64,000 bases of DNA. Source: Rhytidiadelphus loreus. Taxonomy: Eukaryota; Streptophyta; Bryopsida; Hypnales; Hylocomiaceae. Location of the stretch: positions 18,073,001 through 18,137,000 of the forward strand of contig OX344763.1 in assembly GCA_947034895.1 (NCBI GenBank), read 5' to 3'. The notes beneath the pieces are model-generated. The model ran no database searches and was not told the DNA's origin. It saw only the letters and a program-made list of their open reading frames with translations. Positions 38,465 through 49,603 of the stretch are shown here, piece by piece (within the stretch, counting starts at the first letter, position 1; every line of letters starts with the position of its first letter). The translations under genes were made by a program, and so were the position numbers.

Positions 38465-38741
38465 CATTTTGTACCACTTTCTACATAATGTCAATGATTT
38501 CAAGTTTTTGTTTTTTTACAACTGGTCCTTCCTCAATTTTGAACATCCAAAAGATTTAGAAGTTTTAGTTGTAATACTTCCTACATAATGTCAATGATTT
38601 TCATTTTTTTTGACAAGTCGTCCTTCTCATTTTTGAACGTCCAAAAAACTTGCAAATTTCTATACTGCATATCCCAGGACAACTTCAAATTATATTGCCC
38701 GTCCCCAAAATCAGCAGAGGCCTTGTCAAAAATCACCACTG

Positions 38742-39890
38742 TTTGTATCCTATATTATTTGAAGAATTCAACCGTCTCTGCAAATCAGGTGTCAAATTTT
38801 CCTCTCACCTACTTCGTGAATTAGCCCTTTCCATTCTTATAGCTCTTGAGTCTATTTTCATAGCCCATTATGTTGATCCCAAAGACAATATTTTGTTGGT
38901 CAACAAAATCATAGTGAACTGGGTCAATCAGTTCACGGATAACTTCAATATAGTTTTTCTATCCCAACATGGTCGTTTGACTTGTAGCCCTGAAAAAAAG
39001 CTTCAAATCAAAATGCAAACCGCCTACCATTTGGAGGGGCTTGCAAAGGGGATTTTGATCTAGGAAATTCGATGAAAATCTCATGGAAAACCTAGATGAA
39101 ACGCATTTTGTTGTCAATCTTGACAATGACCAAACTTTAGAGTTTAGAGAAGATAAAACTGTCATATACGTTGAAGTTATCTTGGGTAGGGAGTCCATGA
39201 CCATGGTGGTTCGCAATTTAGGCAGGCATTGTGCCACAATAGAAGCTCCTATACTCATTTTCTCAAATGAAAATAGGAGCTATCCTATATGGGGTTTAAT
39301 TGATAATATTCTTAGGGTTTTTTATAGAACGGGCCCTAAAGGTTGGATGGACCAAACCATCTTCCCCAAATACTTTTTGGAACCTCATACATATCAAGCC
39401 GATCTTCATCAATTCATGAAGATCATATGGCTTGATAATTGTAGCAGCCATATTGTAACCCCTAGATTGGCTGCTGTCCTAGTTGCCAAAAACACAATTT
39501 TCAAATTTCTGCCTCTATGTTCTATTTACCTTTGCCAACCAACAGATACATTCCTCATTTCAAAAATCAAAGATGCATGGACAAGATGGTGAGAAGCCAA
39601 AAAAATTGAGTTGATACAACAAAATGCTTGGCAAAATGCACCCCGGGCAAATGGACAATGGTTAGGGAAGTTGACAAATCCTGGAAAACGTTTTTTTCTA
39701 CAATTGACTGCTGATAGTGTAGAAGATGTTAATCGAGAGGTGGATAGTGACAACATGTCCTATGCTAGAAAAAGCAATGATTCGTTGTGGCTTGGCATTA
39801 GAATTTGATGGATCTTGGAGTATAGGACAATTGTTTCCACATCTCCAAGAGATAATTGCAAAACATTTGCAATACTTCCAAGAGTAAGAA
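38742..39890 (+). pseudogene. DDE_1-type (pogo-like) transposase, C-terminal part
   Basis: The first piece (about 38745-39063) contains KSGVKFSSHLLRELALSI and HYVDPKDNILLVNK. A frameshift near 39065 leads to the catalytic part, ENLDETHFVVNLDN (first Asp), IIWLDNCSSH (second Asp) and YLCQPTDTFLISKIKDAW (third acidic position), as in DDE_1 transposases related to pogo, jerky and CENP-B. A TGA at 39590 replaces an expected Trp. The frame then continues with NPGKRFFLQLTAD until a second frameshift near 39775. The hAT element is inserted directly before it. Confidence 0.75.
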
Positions 39891-40383
39891 GTGCCCAATT
39901 TCTATAGGGCAGTTTAAAATTTTTTTTTGATATTTTACTATTTTTTTCCTTTAATTATTGACCTACAGCTAGGATTATTATGTTGTGTTTTTTATTGTTG
40001 CTATATTTAGCAACTTATACATACACTATGAAAAACATTTCATTGTCTATTTCAGCAATTCAACATTTCATTATTTATTTCAACATTTCATTATTTATTT
40101 TAGCATTTCATTATTTATTTTAGTATTTCATTGTTTATTTCAGCATTTCATCTCGAGCATTTCATACACTGCTTTTTTCCCACCATTCCAACTTCTATAT
40201 TTTGTTCCCATCTAATACTAAAATGCACTCTTGTAAAAATGTTGAAATGACCAAATTTTACTATAGAGCTAAAATAGTGTTAGAATGGATAAATAATGTT
40301 CTAACACAAACCTTGCAAATCACAATTAGTGTTATTGTTGACAATTAGTGTAGCCAACACTATTTACCAATTTTAGTGTAGTG

Positions 40384-41510
40384 TATTTGGAAAGGTGCAA
40401 AGACATCTTGCTCAGAAATGTTCCTTTGCATGAACAAAAAACATTTCGTTTCTTTTTAGATCCAGAAGAAGCATTGGCCTAGCTCAAGCATACCTCAAGC
40501 ACACGTTTATTGTTGTCATTGTAATGAATTTAGATAACAATGAAAAAAAACTTTATTGAAATTCTTTACTCAAATCGTGGTTTTTTTAAAAGTGAGCTTT
40601 AGATGTACTTGAGCTAGACCTCAAGTACACCCTAAGCACATTTTTAAAAACTTTAAAATTTTGAATAAAAAATTTCAACAAACTTTTTTAAAAGAAAATC
40701 CAAAGAACTTGAGGTGTGCTTGAGGCCTAGCTCAAGTACACCTCAAGCACACTTTTACTGTTGTCATTGTAATGAATTTAGATAACAATGTAAAAAAAAA
40801 TTTGTTGACATTTTTTAACTCAAATTCCAGGGTTGTCCCCATCACGTCCTATCCGTCCGTCAGGATGTCCGGACGGACGTCAGGATTCAACCCTGGCGTC
40901 CGTCGGGATTAAAAAAAAAAAACTGGCGTCCGTCGACCTGGACGGGTGGTCTGTCGACCTGGACGCGTAGTCCGTCCACTGGGATGGTCGGGCCGTCACC
41001 TAGACGGTCAGATTGTCGACCTGAACGGTGGACGGACTAGCCGTCCACAAAAAAAAAAGTGAACTTGAGGCGTGCTTGAGCTAGACCTCAACACACTTCA
41101 AGCACACTTGGATTTTTCTTTCAAAAGAGTTTGCTTAAATTCTTTATTCAAAAAATGGTCTTGCATAAGGACAATAGTATTGTAAGTGTATGTTAGTTAA
41201 TTTTGAATAGGTACAAATTTTTATTATTACAATATTGTGTTGGGGTAGATAGTCATTTAGACATTATGCTTAAAAGTAAATGTCAAGTTTGATTAATGTC
41301 ATTGACTGTTTAAATAGAAGTCACTAACACTAGTCACAATTGATATTATGGAGGAAATAAAATCGCATTAACTCCTCAATTTTTGAATTGCACTTGATTT
41401 TTACATGATAATGAATACAATATTGACAAACTATGTGTGAAATTTGTTGTGATGGGTTGAAATATAACACTCTAAGTATAGTGATTTTATACACACTTTT
41501 TATTAATTAA
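40384..41510. repeat. End of split pseudogene and dispersed direct repeats
   Basis: The first 100 bases continue the pseudogene of 30250-31446 (FGKVQRHLAQKCSFA). Then a unit with GCCTAGCTCAAG, CACACGTTTATTGTTGTCAT and TGAATTTAGATAACAATG occurs at 40477-40543 and again at 40724-40791, with partial inverted relatives nearby (40590-40640, 41055-41110). In between is a GTCCGTC-rich block (40828-41054). Confidence 0.55.
40828..41054. repeat. GTCCGTC-rich block starting with a small fold-back
   Basis: CAGGGTTG at 40828 is mirrored by CAACCCTG ending at 40895, enclosing 52 bases rich in CGTCC and GGACG. After it follow TGGCGTCCGTCG repeats and GTCGACCTGGACG repeats to about 41054. CAGGGTTG is a usual hAT end, so this may be a tiny hAT-derived MITE with rearranged copies. 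No target duplication was found. Confidence 0.4.
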
Positions 41511-42047
41511 TTAACCCCTAAAGTCCAATGACCATTTTTTTGCCAAAACCACTCAAAACTACCACTTTTGCTACATTCACCTATGAAATAATTTTTTTAA
41601 ATATTTTTTAAAATCTAACCATAAGATCTTGTTCTACACTTGTCTTAGATCACGTGATAAAAAATTTGTAATGTTTGATAATGTAGATTGAAAAATATTA
41701 GCATTCAAAGTGGAAGCACTACAAGAAAATGGTGAATAAAATGACTTCAATAAACGACTACAAAGAAGTCATTGTGATCACCTTGACTGTAAAACGACTT
41801 GAGGTCCCTACAGTCGTTGTGGTCAAGTTGTTTATGTAAACGACTGCGTTTGTATTATCACCATCCATTTCTACCTTGGATATAGGAGTGGATGAAAAAG
41901 AAAGAAAAAAGGAGTAAAGAAAGAAGGAATAAAGAAAGAGGGAAGTTGACCAGGACACAATGGAAGTAATTTTGCAGTCATTCTGTAGTCACTGTGTAGT
42001 GGCAATGGACCCCTTTTAAATCTGACATGGACATCCACGTCAGCAGT

Positions 42048-42295
42048 CAATTTATTTTCTAAAATCTCTTAAATTTGAATATTATTTTCTGAAATCTAGG
42101 ATTATATTCTAAAATCTAGGAAATTTGAATATTATTTTCTGAAACCTAGGATTATATTCTAAAATTTAGAAAATTTGAATATTATTTTCTGAAATCTAAG
42201 ATTATATTCTGAAATCTAGGAAATTTGAATATTATTTTCTGAAATCTAGCAATTTTGTGAATATTATTTTATAAAATCTAAAAAAATTGAAGATT
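42048..42295. repeat. Tandem repeat (about 50-60-bp unit) in the CACTA element
   Basis: AAATTTGAATATTATTTTCT, GAAATCTAGGATTATATTCT and AAAATCTAGG recur in that order about four times. The array is non-coding. Confidence 0.8.
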
Positions 42296-42337
42296 ATTTT
42301 TAAGATGCTGTGAAATGTGCAAATGAGTACACCATGT

Positions 42338-42492
42338 ACAAATATATAATACACAATATAACATACACAATAAACAAATATATAATACATAATATACAAA
42401 TATATAATACATAATATACAAATATATAATACATAATATACAAATATATAATACACAATAGACCATACAAAAATATATAATATACAATAAAC
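42338..42492. repeat. AATATATAATACATAATATAC tandem repeat
   Basis: An AT-rich minisatellite with AAATATATAATACATAATAT-like units repeats about seven times. Minus-strand frames across it are Tyr/Ile/Cys repeats without meaning. Confidence 0.85.
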
Positions 42493-44687
42493 TATATTTT
42501 GCATATGTCAAATGGCTTCTTAAGCCACTTAGTGTGTGAATACAAAGAGCTCAAATGACAAGCCTTTTATACAAGTGGGTGGTAGGAGGCAAGACAAACG
42601 ATATGGGATTTGTAAGATTCTAATGTAGTAGTAAAGTAGTGACACAAAAGTCATTATGTAGTTGCTTTAGAGGAAATCGCAGTCAAAATACAGTCGCAGA
42701 GTTTACTCACTTTTGACTATGGCCTCCACAATGGAATTGATTAAGTCCACATTGGAAGTTTAACAATGTTGTGAACAAAAACTAATGGATGAAACATAGA
42801 CATTGTAAAAGTTTTCAATCTAGTTCCATAAAAATTGGAATGAAAAATTGTTTTTCTATCTCTTAGAGGTGCTAAGTGTCATCTAAAATTTAGTTTTTGG
42901 CCTTTGCATTGTCAATCTAATATAATTTTTTCAGTTTGTTTTAATAAAAAAAACATAAGTAAATAGAGAGAAAAATCAAAAGAGAAATAAGTTGAATAAT
43001 AAGTTGTGCATTATAATGCTTGCAAATGTCAAAATTAAGCAATTTTTACCAATAGGTTCAATAAATCCAAAAATAAGAAAAATTCCAAGAAAAATTCATC
43101 AAGAATATACATCTTGATTTCATTACATGCAAGAATTTTTTTTTCCATTTTATAGTTTTCTTAATTGATCAAAATGAACAAAATAGACAAACTTTGGAGG
43201 TTTTAAGCATAAATACCTAATTAGTATGTCCAAAAAATAAGACCCTTACCATAACTTCATAGGTGTATGTTTTTTAGGACCTCAAAAATATAAATTTTGA
43301 ATCATATGAATTGTACGGAGGTAATGAAAAGACAATAATGCAAATGAACAAAAATCAATAGTGCCATATTAGTAGGAGTTTAAATGAACCTTGAAGTTTA
43401 CCTTGACTAAAATAATAATATATACCAACAAAGCAAAAAAGCCACCAAGAATGCACAATTTCAAAGAAAAGAACAAGAAAATTTTCTTTTTTTAAGGTTA
43501 TTTAAAAAAAAAAGATAAACAAAGAGTAGAGAAATTAGAGAGATAAAAGATCTTCAAAGAAATGAAGAAGACAAGAAAAAAGGAAAAAATAAATAAAATA
43601 AAATTACAAGAAGTAAAATCTGGAAAATAATTTTAAAAAACATAAAAATATAAAAACATATTGAAATGAGAGTAATTATTATTATTTTTTAAAGTAAGTT
43701 GAAGAAAATTACAATTCATGAAATAGATAAGAGAAGTAAAAAGAAGAAAAGTATGTAAAAGAAAAAAAGGGATAGGAAGAAAAAAAAGATTAAACAATTT
43801 TTTTAAAGGATACAACATCATCTCTAAGTTGCATCCATTAATAATCAAGGAAGCACATGACAATACCCTTTTAAATTGTGTTTTGTTGAGTTTTCTATTT
43901 CAAAAAGGTGTAGTGACAATTCACTCATTTTATAGTCGCACTATAGTGAAACCCTTTTTGGAAGGAAATTTGCCTTTCAGCCACATCTTTCTTTCTACCC
44001 ATTTTTTTTTTTTTTTTCCAACATAAAGTTGTAACTTCCTAGAATTGAGCTGTTGGGGTTCTTGGAGTCATTTTCTAGTTGCATTGGAATGACAAGCAGT
44101 CATATATTATGACTGCATTGCAGTTCATACAAGTCAATGACGTTGTGAACGAAATACAATGGATGAAACTTTCCCCTCGTAGACTTTTCGTCCTACAGTC
44201 ACACTCCTGACTGCAGAATGATTCCGCTACAATAATTCTCACAACGCTGGTGCAATTAGGGAGCCCAAGTCATTCTTAAGTCATTTTGGTCAAGCAGTCA
44301 TTCTTTGAAGTCACATTTTTGCCCATTTTCTTGTAGTGAAGAAAAAAATTCTTTCAAGAAGTTGCTATGATTGCCCGCAAAACAAGAAACTCCATAACTT
44401 TCACATCACTAATCCAAATGGAATGAATAAAAGCTTCCCATTTAGAAGAAAATATAATCTACAAGAAAAAAAATATTAAAATTTTCATTTCAATTTTGGG
44501 AATTTTTTTTGTGGCATAACTTTTGCTTTCGAGCACCGATTGGGATAAAAATCATATTCTCAGAAAGATCATAAGTTTATCTATCTTATGAGAAAGTTTC
44601 AAAAAGCTTCAGTAAAAATTGAGATCATAGGAGCTTGCTCAAAATCCATTTTGTCCCCCATAGGGACAATGGAACTTTAGGGGTTAA

Positions 44688-46425
44688 ATTGCCTAATTAA
44701 ATAGCACTATTCATATTTTTAATCTTAGATTTTATCTCTTACATTATTTATACACCTTAGTAGTATAATTTTATTATAAAATGGAACTATAAAGAGTGAG
44801 GACATTTGGCATTGTACGATTAAATTTAGTAAAAATCAATAAAAGAAAAGGTATTTTTAAGATGTGAAGAAAAGAACATTCAAGTGTATTCAAGAGCATT
44901 GGAGAAAATCTTCTAAACTATAGTAGGAATAGAGAGTCTATAGAATAGTAATATGGGGATGATAAAGTTTATAATTTATTTAAATATCTTGAAATCATAT
45001 TGTGATTTTTGTCATACCTTTTTAATATTGATGACTATGTATGAAATATTAAGAATCCTACAATGTGATATATCAAGTATGCAAAATGCATTTATTAATA
45101 CATATTAGGGGTTTGGAATTAAGAAATTGACAATTTAAAGATGAAATGTACTAAGGTAGGAGGTCCTAAGATGGCACAGTTTCTAAAATGACCCACCTTC
45201 TTAAATGTACACTATTTGTACATGTTTTCATAGCCCTTAGTAATGTACAAGAAGTGTACATTTTAGGAGGTGAGCCATTTTGGAGCCCTACGCCATTTCA
45301 ATTGCAAAATTTTTAAAACTAATTCCACAAAGCTCAAAAAAATCTGAAACATTTTGGATTAGATGTGAATTCCACTTGTCTTTTAGGAAAATTTTATTGA
45401 AAAATATTTCAAGATGTTTCACCTACTCAAAATTCAATTTTTGACCCTTAGAAAGTCCATTAATTGACCTCCTACTATGCTGACTCACCACTACCTTCCC
45501 ATGTTCAATTTTGGATGGTACTAACTGTCACCCCTCATGCTAATTTCATTTTTATTCCATTTTCACCAACACCAAGTACTATAAGGGGAGACACCACCAC
45601 TCGCCTCACACAATATGTTTAGGTTTGATTCGGCAACTTGTTGTCAAAATAATTTAATTTTCACATTTCAACAATTCGGCAACCTCTTTTGATTTTCTTG
45701 GTTCCCTCTTATTTTCAAAAATAGTTGAAATTTTCTCAAATTTTCCCTTGAAACTTTCTTAAATCTTCTCTTGAATTTTTTTTAAGTTTTTAGAAATAGT
45801 TGTAGAGTTTTTTTAATTTTAGAGACAATCCAAAATTTGTCTAGTTATTTACAAAACTAACTTACACGCACGGTAATAGTGTAATACTCTTTGTAGGATG
45901 AGGTAGGCCCCCCCATTTGCTGGTTGAAATAAATATGGAAGAAACTATTTTTTGGAAAAGCACCATCCAAGAGCATGGCTAAAAAGTACCTAAATCAAGC
46001 AAGCATGGAGCAACCAAAATCAACAAATAGGTTTCATTTGTGTCAAAAATTTAAATTTAAAATTTAATTTTTTTTTTAAATCAACAAGTAAGCTACCAAA
46101 TACTCAAATCAACAAGTAAATCAAGGCTCATTATGTCCCATTTTAATATGCCCCAAAGAAGAAGCTGCAAGGCTTGACATACTTGAAAGAGCATGCGCTG
46201 GCCAAATGGTAGGTCAAAATTCAATCTTCAATCTCCACCATCAATCGTTGTGAAGGGCCAGATTTCAGGAGCCCTCCTTGAAAGTCGAGGCTGCTTGGAG
46301 ACAAGGGTCATAGTTGTAGCTATGTATCACAAAAGAAAACTAGTTAGAGTTTGCTTTGTTTTGTTTTTAAAACTTGATGTTGACATTCAAAATGATGTTT
46401 TTTAGTTTTGCGTCAAAACATTTTT
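44688..46425. other. AT-rich intergenic sequence with dispersed repeats
   Basis: It contains the small palindromic MITE copy B at 45183-45283. From about 45500 to 46320 it holds an inverted relative of 25290-25925 (shared words include GGATGAGGTAGGCC, AAGGCTCATTATGTCCCATT and GGTAGGTCAAAATTCAATCT). No gene was recognised. Confidence 0.5.
45183..45283. mobile_element. Small palindromic MITE, copy B
   Basis: CTAAAATGACCCACCTTCTT and TGTACACTATTTGTACATG on the left are mirrored by GTACA...AAGTGTACATTTTAGGAGG and TGAGCCATTTTGG on the right. It is related to the unit at 19344-19445 but less symmetric. Confidence 0.55.
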
Positions 46426-47552
46426 TTAACCCCTAAAGGCCCATTGTCCCCTCAGGGGACAGTTTGGAATTTAGGCAAGTTCCTATGATCTCAATTTTTA
46501 GTGAATTTTTTTTTGAAACTTTCTCATAAGATAGGAAAACTTGTAAGCTTTGTGGGAATATAATTTTTAATTCAATCGGTGACCGTAAGCAAAAGTTATA
46601 CCACAAAAGCCCAAATTTTAACTTGGCGAGCCCAAATTATATTTTTCAATTTTTTTCCTTGTAGATCATTTTTTTGTCTACATGTAAAGCTTTGATTCAT
46701 TCCATTTTGATTAGTGATGTGAAAGTTATGAACAATCCTATTTTTCAAGCAATCTAAGCATCTTTTTGAAAAAATAACTTATAGGATTCAATTTTTAAAT
46801 GCAATTTTTTAATTTTTTCAAATTCTTTTATTGAAAAGGTTAAGTTTGCTTGCTAGAACAATCTCCCCATTGGGATTATTGTATTTCAATCCCATCTAAA
46901 AGCTATTAACAATTTAGTTTTTCTTTCAATCTTGGACCTACTTCTACTTCAGAATTTTTTGAAGTACGAAAACCAAATTGTTGCTTTTTGAAATTTTTTT
47001 CCTAGACTTCCAACTCAATTCTTCAATACAATAAACTTTAAATTCAAATTCCATAGTGCAAATTTTTTCCACAAATGGCAATCAAAGTCATATGAAATTG
47101 TATACCAATGTTCAAAAAAACTTGTTTTTTCAACTTTGAATGCTCACATCTCTAAATCTGTACCGTCTTGTTCTTTGTCTGTCGTCTGTCGTGTCTATCC
47201 GTCCCCCGCTAGGCCGCCTGTGGTTGGTGGATTTTGGTTCCTTCTCTTGGCAATGAAACTCCAGTTCCATGATGCAAGTTGTCCCACATGATTGTATAAA
47301 ACTTATAGCTGATGATGCGATGATCAAGAAGCGCCCGCGTCGGTAGCCACTATGATCGATTTTAGAATCCGCAGCGTCTAAGTTTTCTCCATACCCAATC
47401 CTGTCTTGTATGACCACACGAAGTAGTCATTTCCTTCCCTCCACGTAACGCAGGGATCAAGCCCGGGTGGAGTAGAATCTAGGTTTAGGGTTGGCAAATC
47501 CTTCCCTCTCTCTGTTTTTAGGGTTCAGGGGTTTAGTAACGAGCATCGAGAA

Positions 47553-48854
47553 ATGGCGCAGATGTCATACGCAAACTCACTGAAGGCGAGGCTGGAGCAC
47601 GCGCCAGCATCCCCTATTCTCTCTAGCGCAATTTTGGAGCAGCAATGGAAGGACGAGGTGGAACCAGAGCTAGTAGCGGCAGTGGCAAACATGGGAAGAA
47701 ATGTGAAGTTGCACCCCACAAAACCAACTCCCGGTGAGTCCCTTCCTAAAGGGTTAGCTCGAAGTTACGCTGGCTTTCTTCTTTGTAATACTGCAATTGA
47801 AGTCCAAGTGAATCAAGAAGTTGTCAAAAAAGAAACTGAACGCTTGCAAAAGCACGCAGTAGTTGCATATTTTGTCGGGGGGAAACCATCACACAACGAG
47901 CTAACGCAGTAGGCAGCAGCGCTACAGTCACAAATCGGAGAATGGATAGGCCTCGGGAGAGACCTTGAGAAAGGATTCTTTCAAGTTCTCACTCGCCAAA
48001 CCGTAGCTACGCAAAAACTTCTCATGTTAACGCCACACCACTCAAAATGGGGCACCTACATCATGCAGACTTGGGCATCAGGTTTCAATGCGAACAACCC
48101 CTCGAAACTAAAGGTTCCAACCTAGATCACCCTACGTGGGATCCCCAGTGAGTTCCTAGGGGTGTCTAAAGAAATTGCAGGTGGGCTCGGCGTGCTAATA
48201 AGAAGTGACAGACACAATGCGAGCTCAGCAGATCAACACTTTTGCGTAGCAATGCAATCCGACCGAGGCTGGGCTACCCAACTAATGGTAGTCAATGAAT
48301 CCACGCACGAGAGAGTATTCATTGAAGTGGACTACTGTAATTTACCGATCAAGTGCAGACTCTGTCACGCTACGGACCATTCAATGAAAGATTGTCCAAG
48401 GACCGGGAAGAAGAACAAGCCCGCGGTGGAGCAGAAGCACCCTGAGAATAGGAGCCGAAGCGGGAGGAGTGATGCAGCAGCTGCGCCGGAGGAAACAAGA
48501 CAGAGAGGCGAATTCTCATGCGGCCCCCCTCCTCCCCCCCTAGGCAATCACAATTCAACCATACTCATGTCCAGCGATGGCCCACCAGACACGACGAGAG
48601 CCCCTCCGAACAAAGCCGCACAACTAGAATTGTCACACACACCGAGCGCAGCCAGCCTCTCGCCGGACATAGACGAAGGAGAGTGGGTCACAGTTGGGCG
48701 AAACAATCGCACACCAGTGAGACCAACCCCCAGAACACAAGACAAAGTGCAAAGGCCCAACAATGGAGACTCAAATGGAGGCAGAAGAAATACTAGCCAA
48801 AGACTCAACCAGCTCAGACGCCACTCGAGACAGGAGGGCGATCAGCTACAGTAG
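47553..48854 (+). pseudogene. LINE ORF1 (RNA-binding, one zinc knuckle), two in-frame stops
   Basis: One frame runs from ATG 47553 to TAG 48852 (about 433 codons), broken by TAG at 47910 and 48123. The first half is a folded-looking region (GEWIGLGRDLEKGFFQV and SKWGTYIMQTWASGF) like the DUF4283-type N-terminal part of plant L1 ORF1. The second half has IEVDYCNLPIKCRLCH leading into the knuckle C-x2-C-x4-H-x4-C (CRLCHATDHSMKDC), then a disordered tail rich in Arg, Pro and Ser. It would coat LINE RNA. In plants this knuckle normally follows an 'EYDxLPxxC'-like phrase, as here. The start was chosen because the frame and composition begin there, 388 bases after the target duplication. Confidence 0.85.
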
Positions 48855-49603
48855 AGGATGGTGTAGGAACAGGCCCAATCCCAACCCCACCCCATGCCGG
48901 AAGATCCAAGATCCCTCACACAGAGGAATAGCCCCGCAAGGCTCCAGTCAAACGGAGTGCAAGAGGTGAATGAGGCCGAACCAACCCGGCAAGAGGCATC
49001 ATCGGAGCGTCCAGCGCGCCCCTCAGAGATGCCTGACCCCCAGCACATCTAGGCAAGGCACAGTATGCCCCACTGCCCCGTTTCAAAGGCCCCCCTAGTC
49101 TCAAATGGCCTCAACGAAAAAGAATCGACTCCACAAGCCAAGCAGGAAGGATCTCCTGAACTCGACCTCAACGCCACGGCCGCGCCCTCATCCTCCATAG
49201 CACTTGTCCTGAATGGAGAAGCAACGATGTTGAGCCACCCGACACACCACAGAGGGGAGAACATCGCCCCGATGTAGGACAACCCCTGCACTCCACGGGC
49301 TCTAATTCGGACTGACTCCAGAACAGAACAAGCACCCGCCATCACGGACATCCTTGATGATCTAAGGGACGAATTCCTAATCTGGTTCAGGCTAACGAGG
49401 GGCAAGGAAGGCCCAACACTGCAATTCAAGACCCTCACCCCGAATCAGAGGACGAGGAGGACGGAAGCCTCAGAGGCTGCCAAGCGACACCGCTTCGCCA
49501 TTCTTCAGCAGAGCAGGGAAACTCCACGAAGAGGAAACGAGAGCGGTGGCCGAAGAGCTACTGTATTCTTCCTTGATGTCTCCAACCCCCCCCCCACAAT
49601 TCT

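Larger units (their letters stand above)
34931..38741 (+). mobile_element. hAT transposon, 3.8 kb, with 8-bp target duplication (6/8)
   Basis: The left end is CAGGGATGATTTTTGACAAG (34931-34950). The right end is the inverse of CAGTGGTGATTTTTGACAAG (38722-38741), 18 of 20 matching. The flanking octamers are TTTTTACC and TTTGTATC, 6 of 8 matching, as expected for an old hAT target duplication. Subterminal CCCGTC...AAAACTTGTAA words are repeated on the left (about 34958-35110), with related GTCC...TTTTTGAACGTCC words on the right (38525-38660). It carries a spliced hAT transposase pseudogene and a long purine-rich tract. It is inserted in the coding part of the DDE_1 transposon. Confidence 0.85.
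31447..40383 (+). mobile_element. 8.9-kb inverted-repeat DNA transposon with DDE_1 transposase, twice interrupted
   Basis: The left end, CACTACACTAAAATTGGTAT (31447), is repeated inverted at 40364-40383 (ACCAATTTTAGTGTAGTG). Further inverted words (TAGTGTTG, ACACTAATT) lie inward on both sides. Inside lie the N-terminal part (about 32009-32364) and C-terminal part (38742-39890) of a DDE_1-type transposase. They are separated by a CACTA-like element (32365-34913) and a hAT element (34931-38741) only 17 bases apart. Without those two, the element would be about 2.6 kb. The target duplication is unclear: the 5' flank ends TTAG and the 3' flank starts TATT. CACTAC ends look like CACTA, but the transposase is pogo/Tc1-like, so its superfamily is uncertain. 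Confidence 0.7.
41717..44338. mobile_element. Non-autonomous CACTA (En/Spm-like) element, AAG target duplication
   Basis: The ends are CACTACAAGAAAATGG (41717) and CCATTTTCTTGTAGTG (to 44338), flanked by AAG on both sides (41714-41716, 44339-44341). These are the classic CACTA end and 3-bp duplication. The uninterrupted relative at about 18816 shows the target before insertion. Subterminal repeats of an AGTCGTT/CAGTCATT/GTAGTCAC type lie near both ends (41750-42005 and 44085-44310), as usual for transposase binding in this superfamily. No transposase was recognised in its 2.6 kb, so it would depend on a partner. Confidence 0.88.
41511..44687. mobile_element. TTAA-bounded element, copy 3 (split by a CACTA element)
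   Basis: The left end is TTAACCCCTAAAG (41511) and the right end is CTTTAGGGGTTAA (to 44687). Removing the insertion at 41717-44338 leaves about 560 bases that match copy 2 (18619-19196) along their whole length. No coding capacity. Both TTAA ends are exact here. Confidence 0.85.

Noticed and set aside
42232..42511. Tyr/Ile/Cys-rich membrane-like minus-strand frames
   Set aside because: They are translations of the AATATATAATACAT minisatellite.
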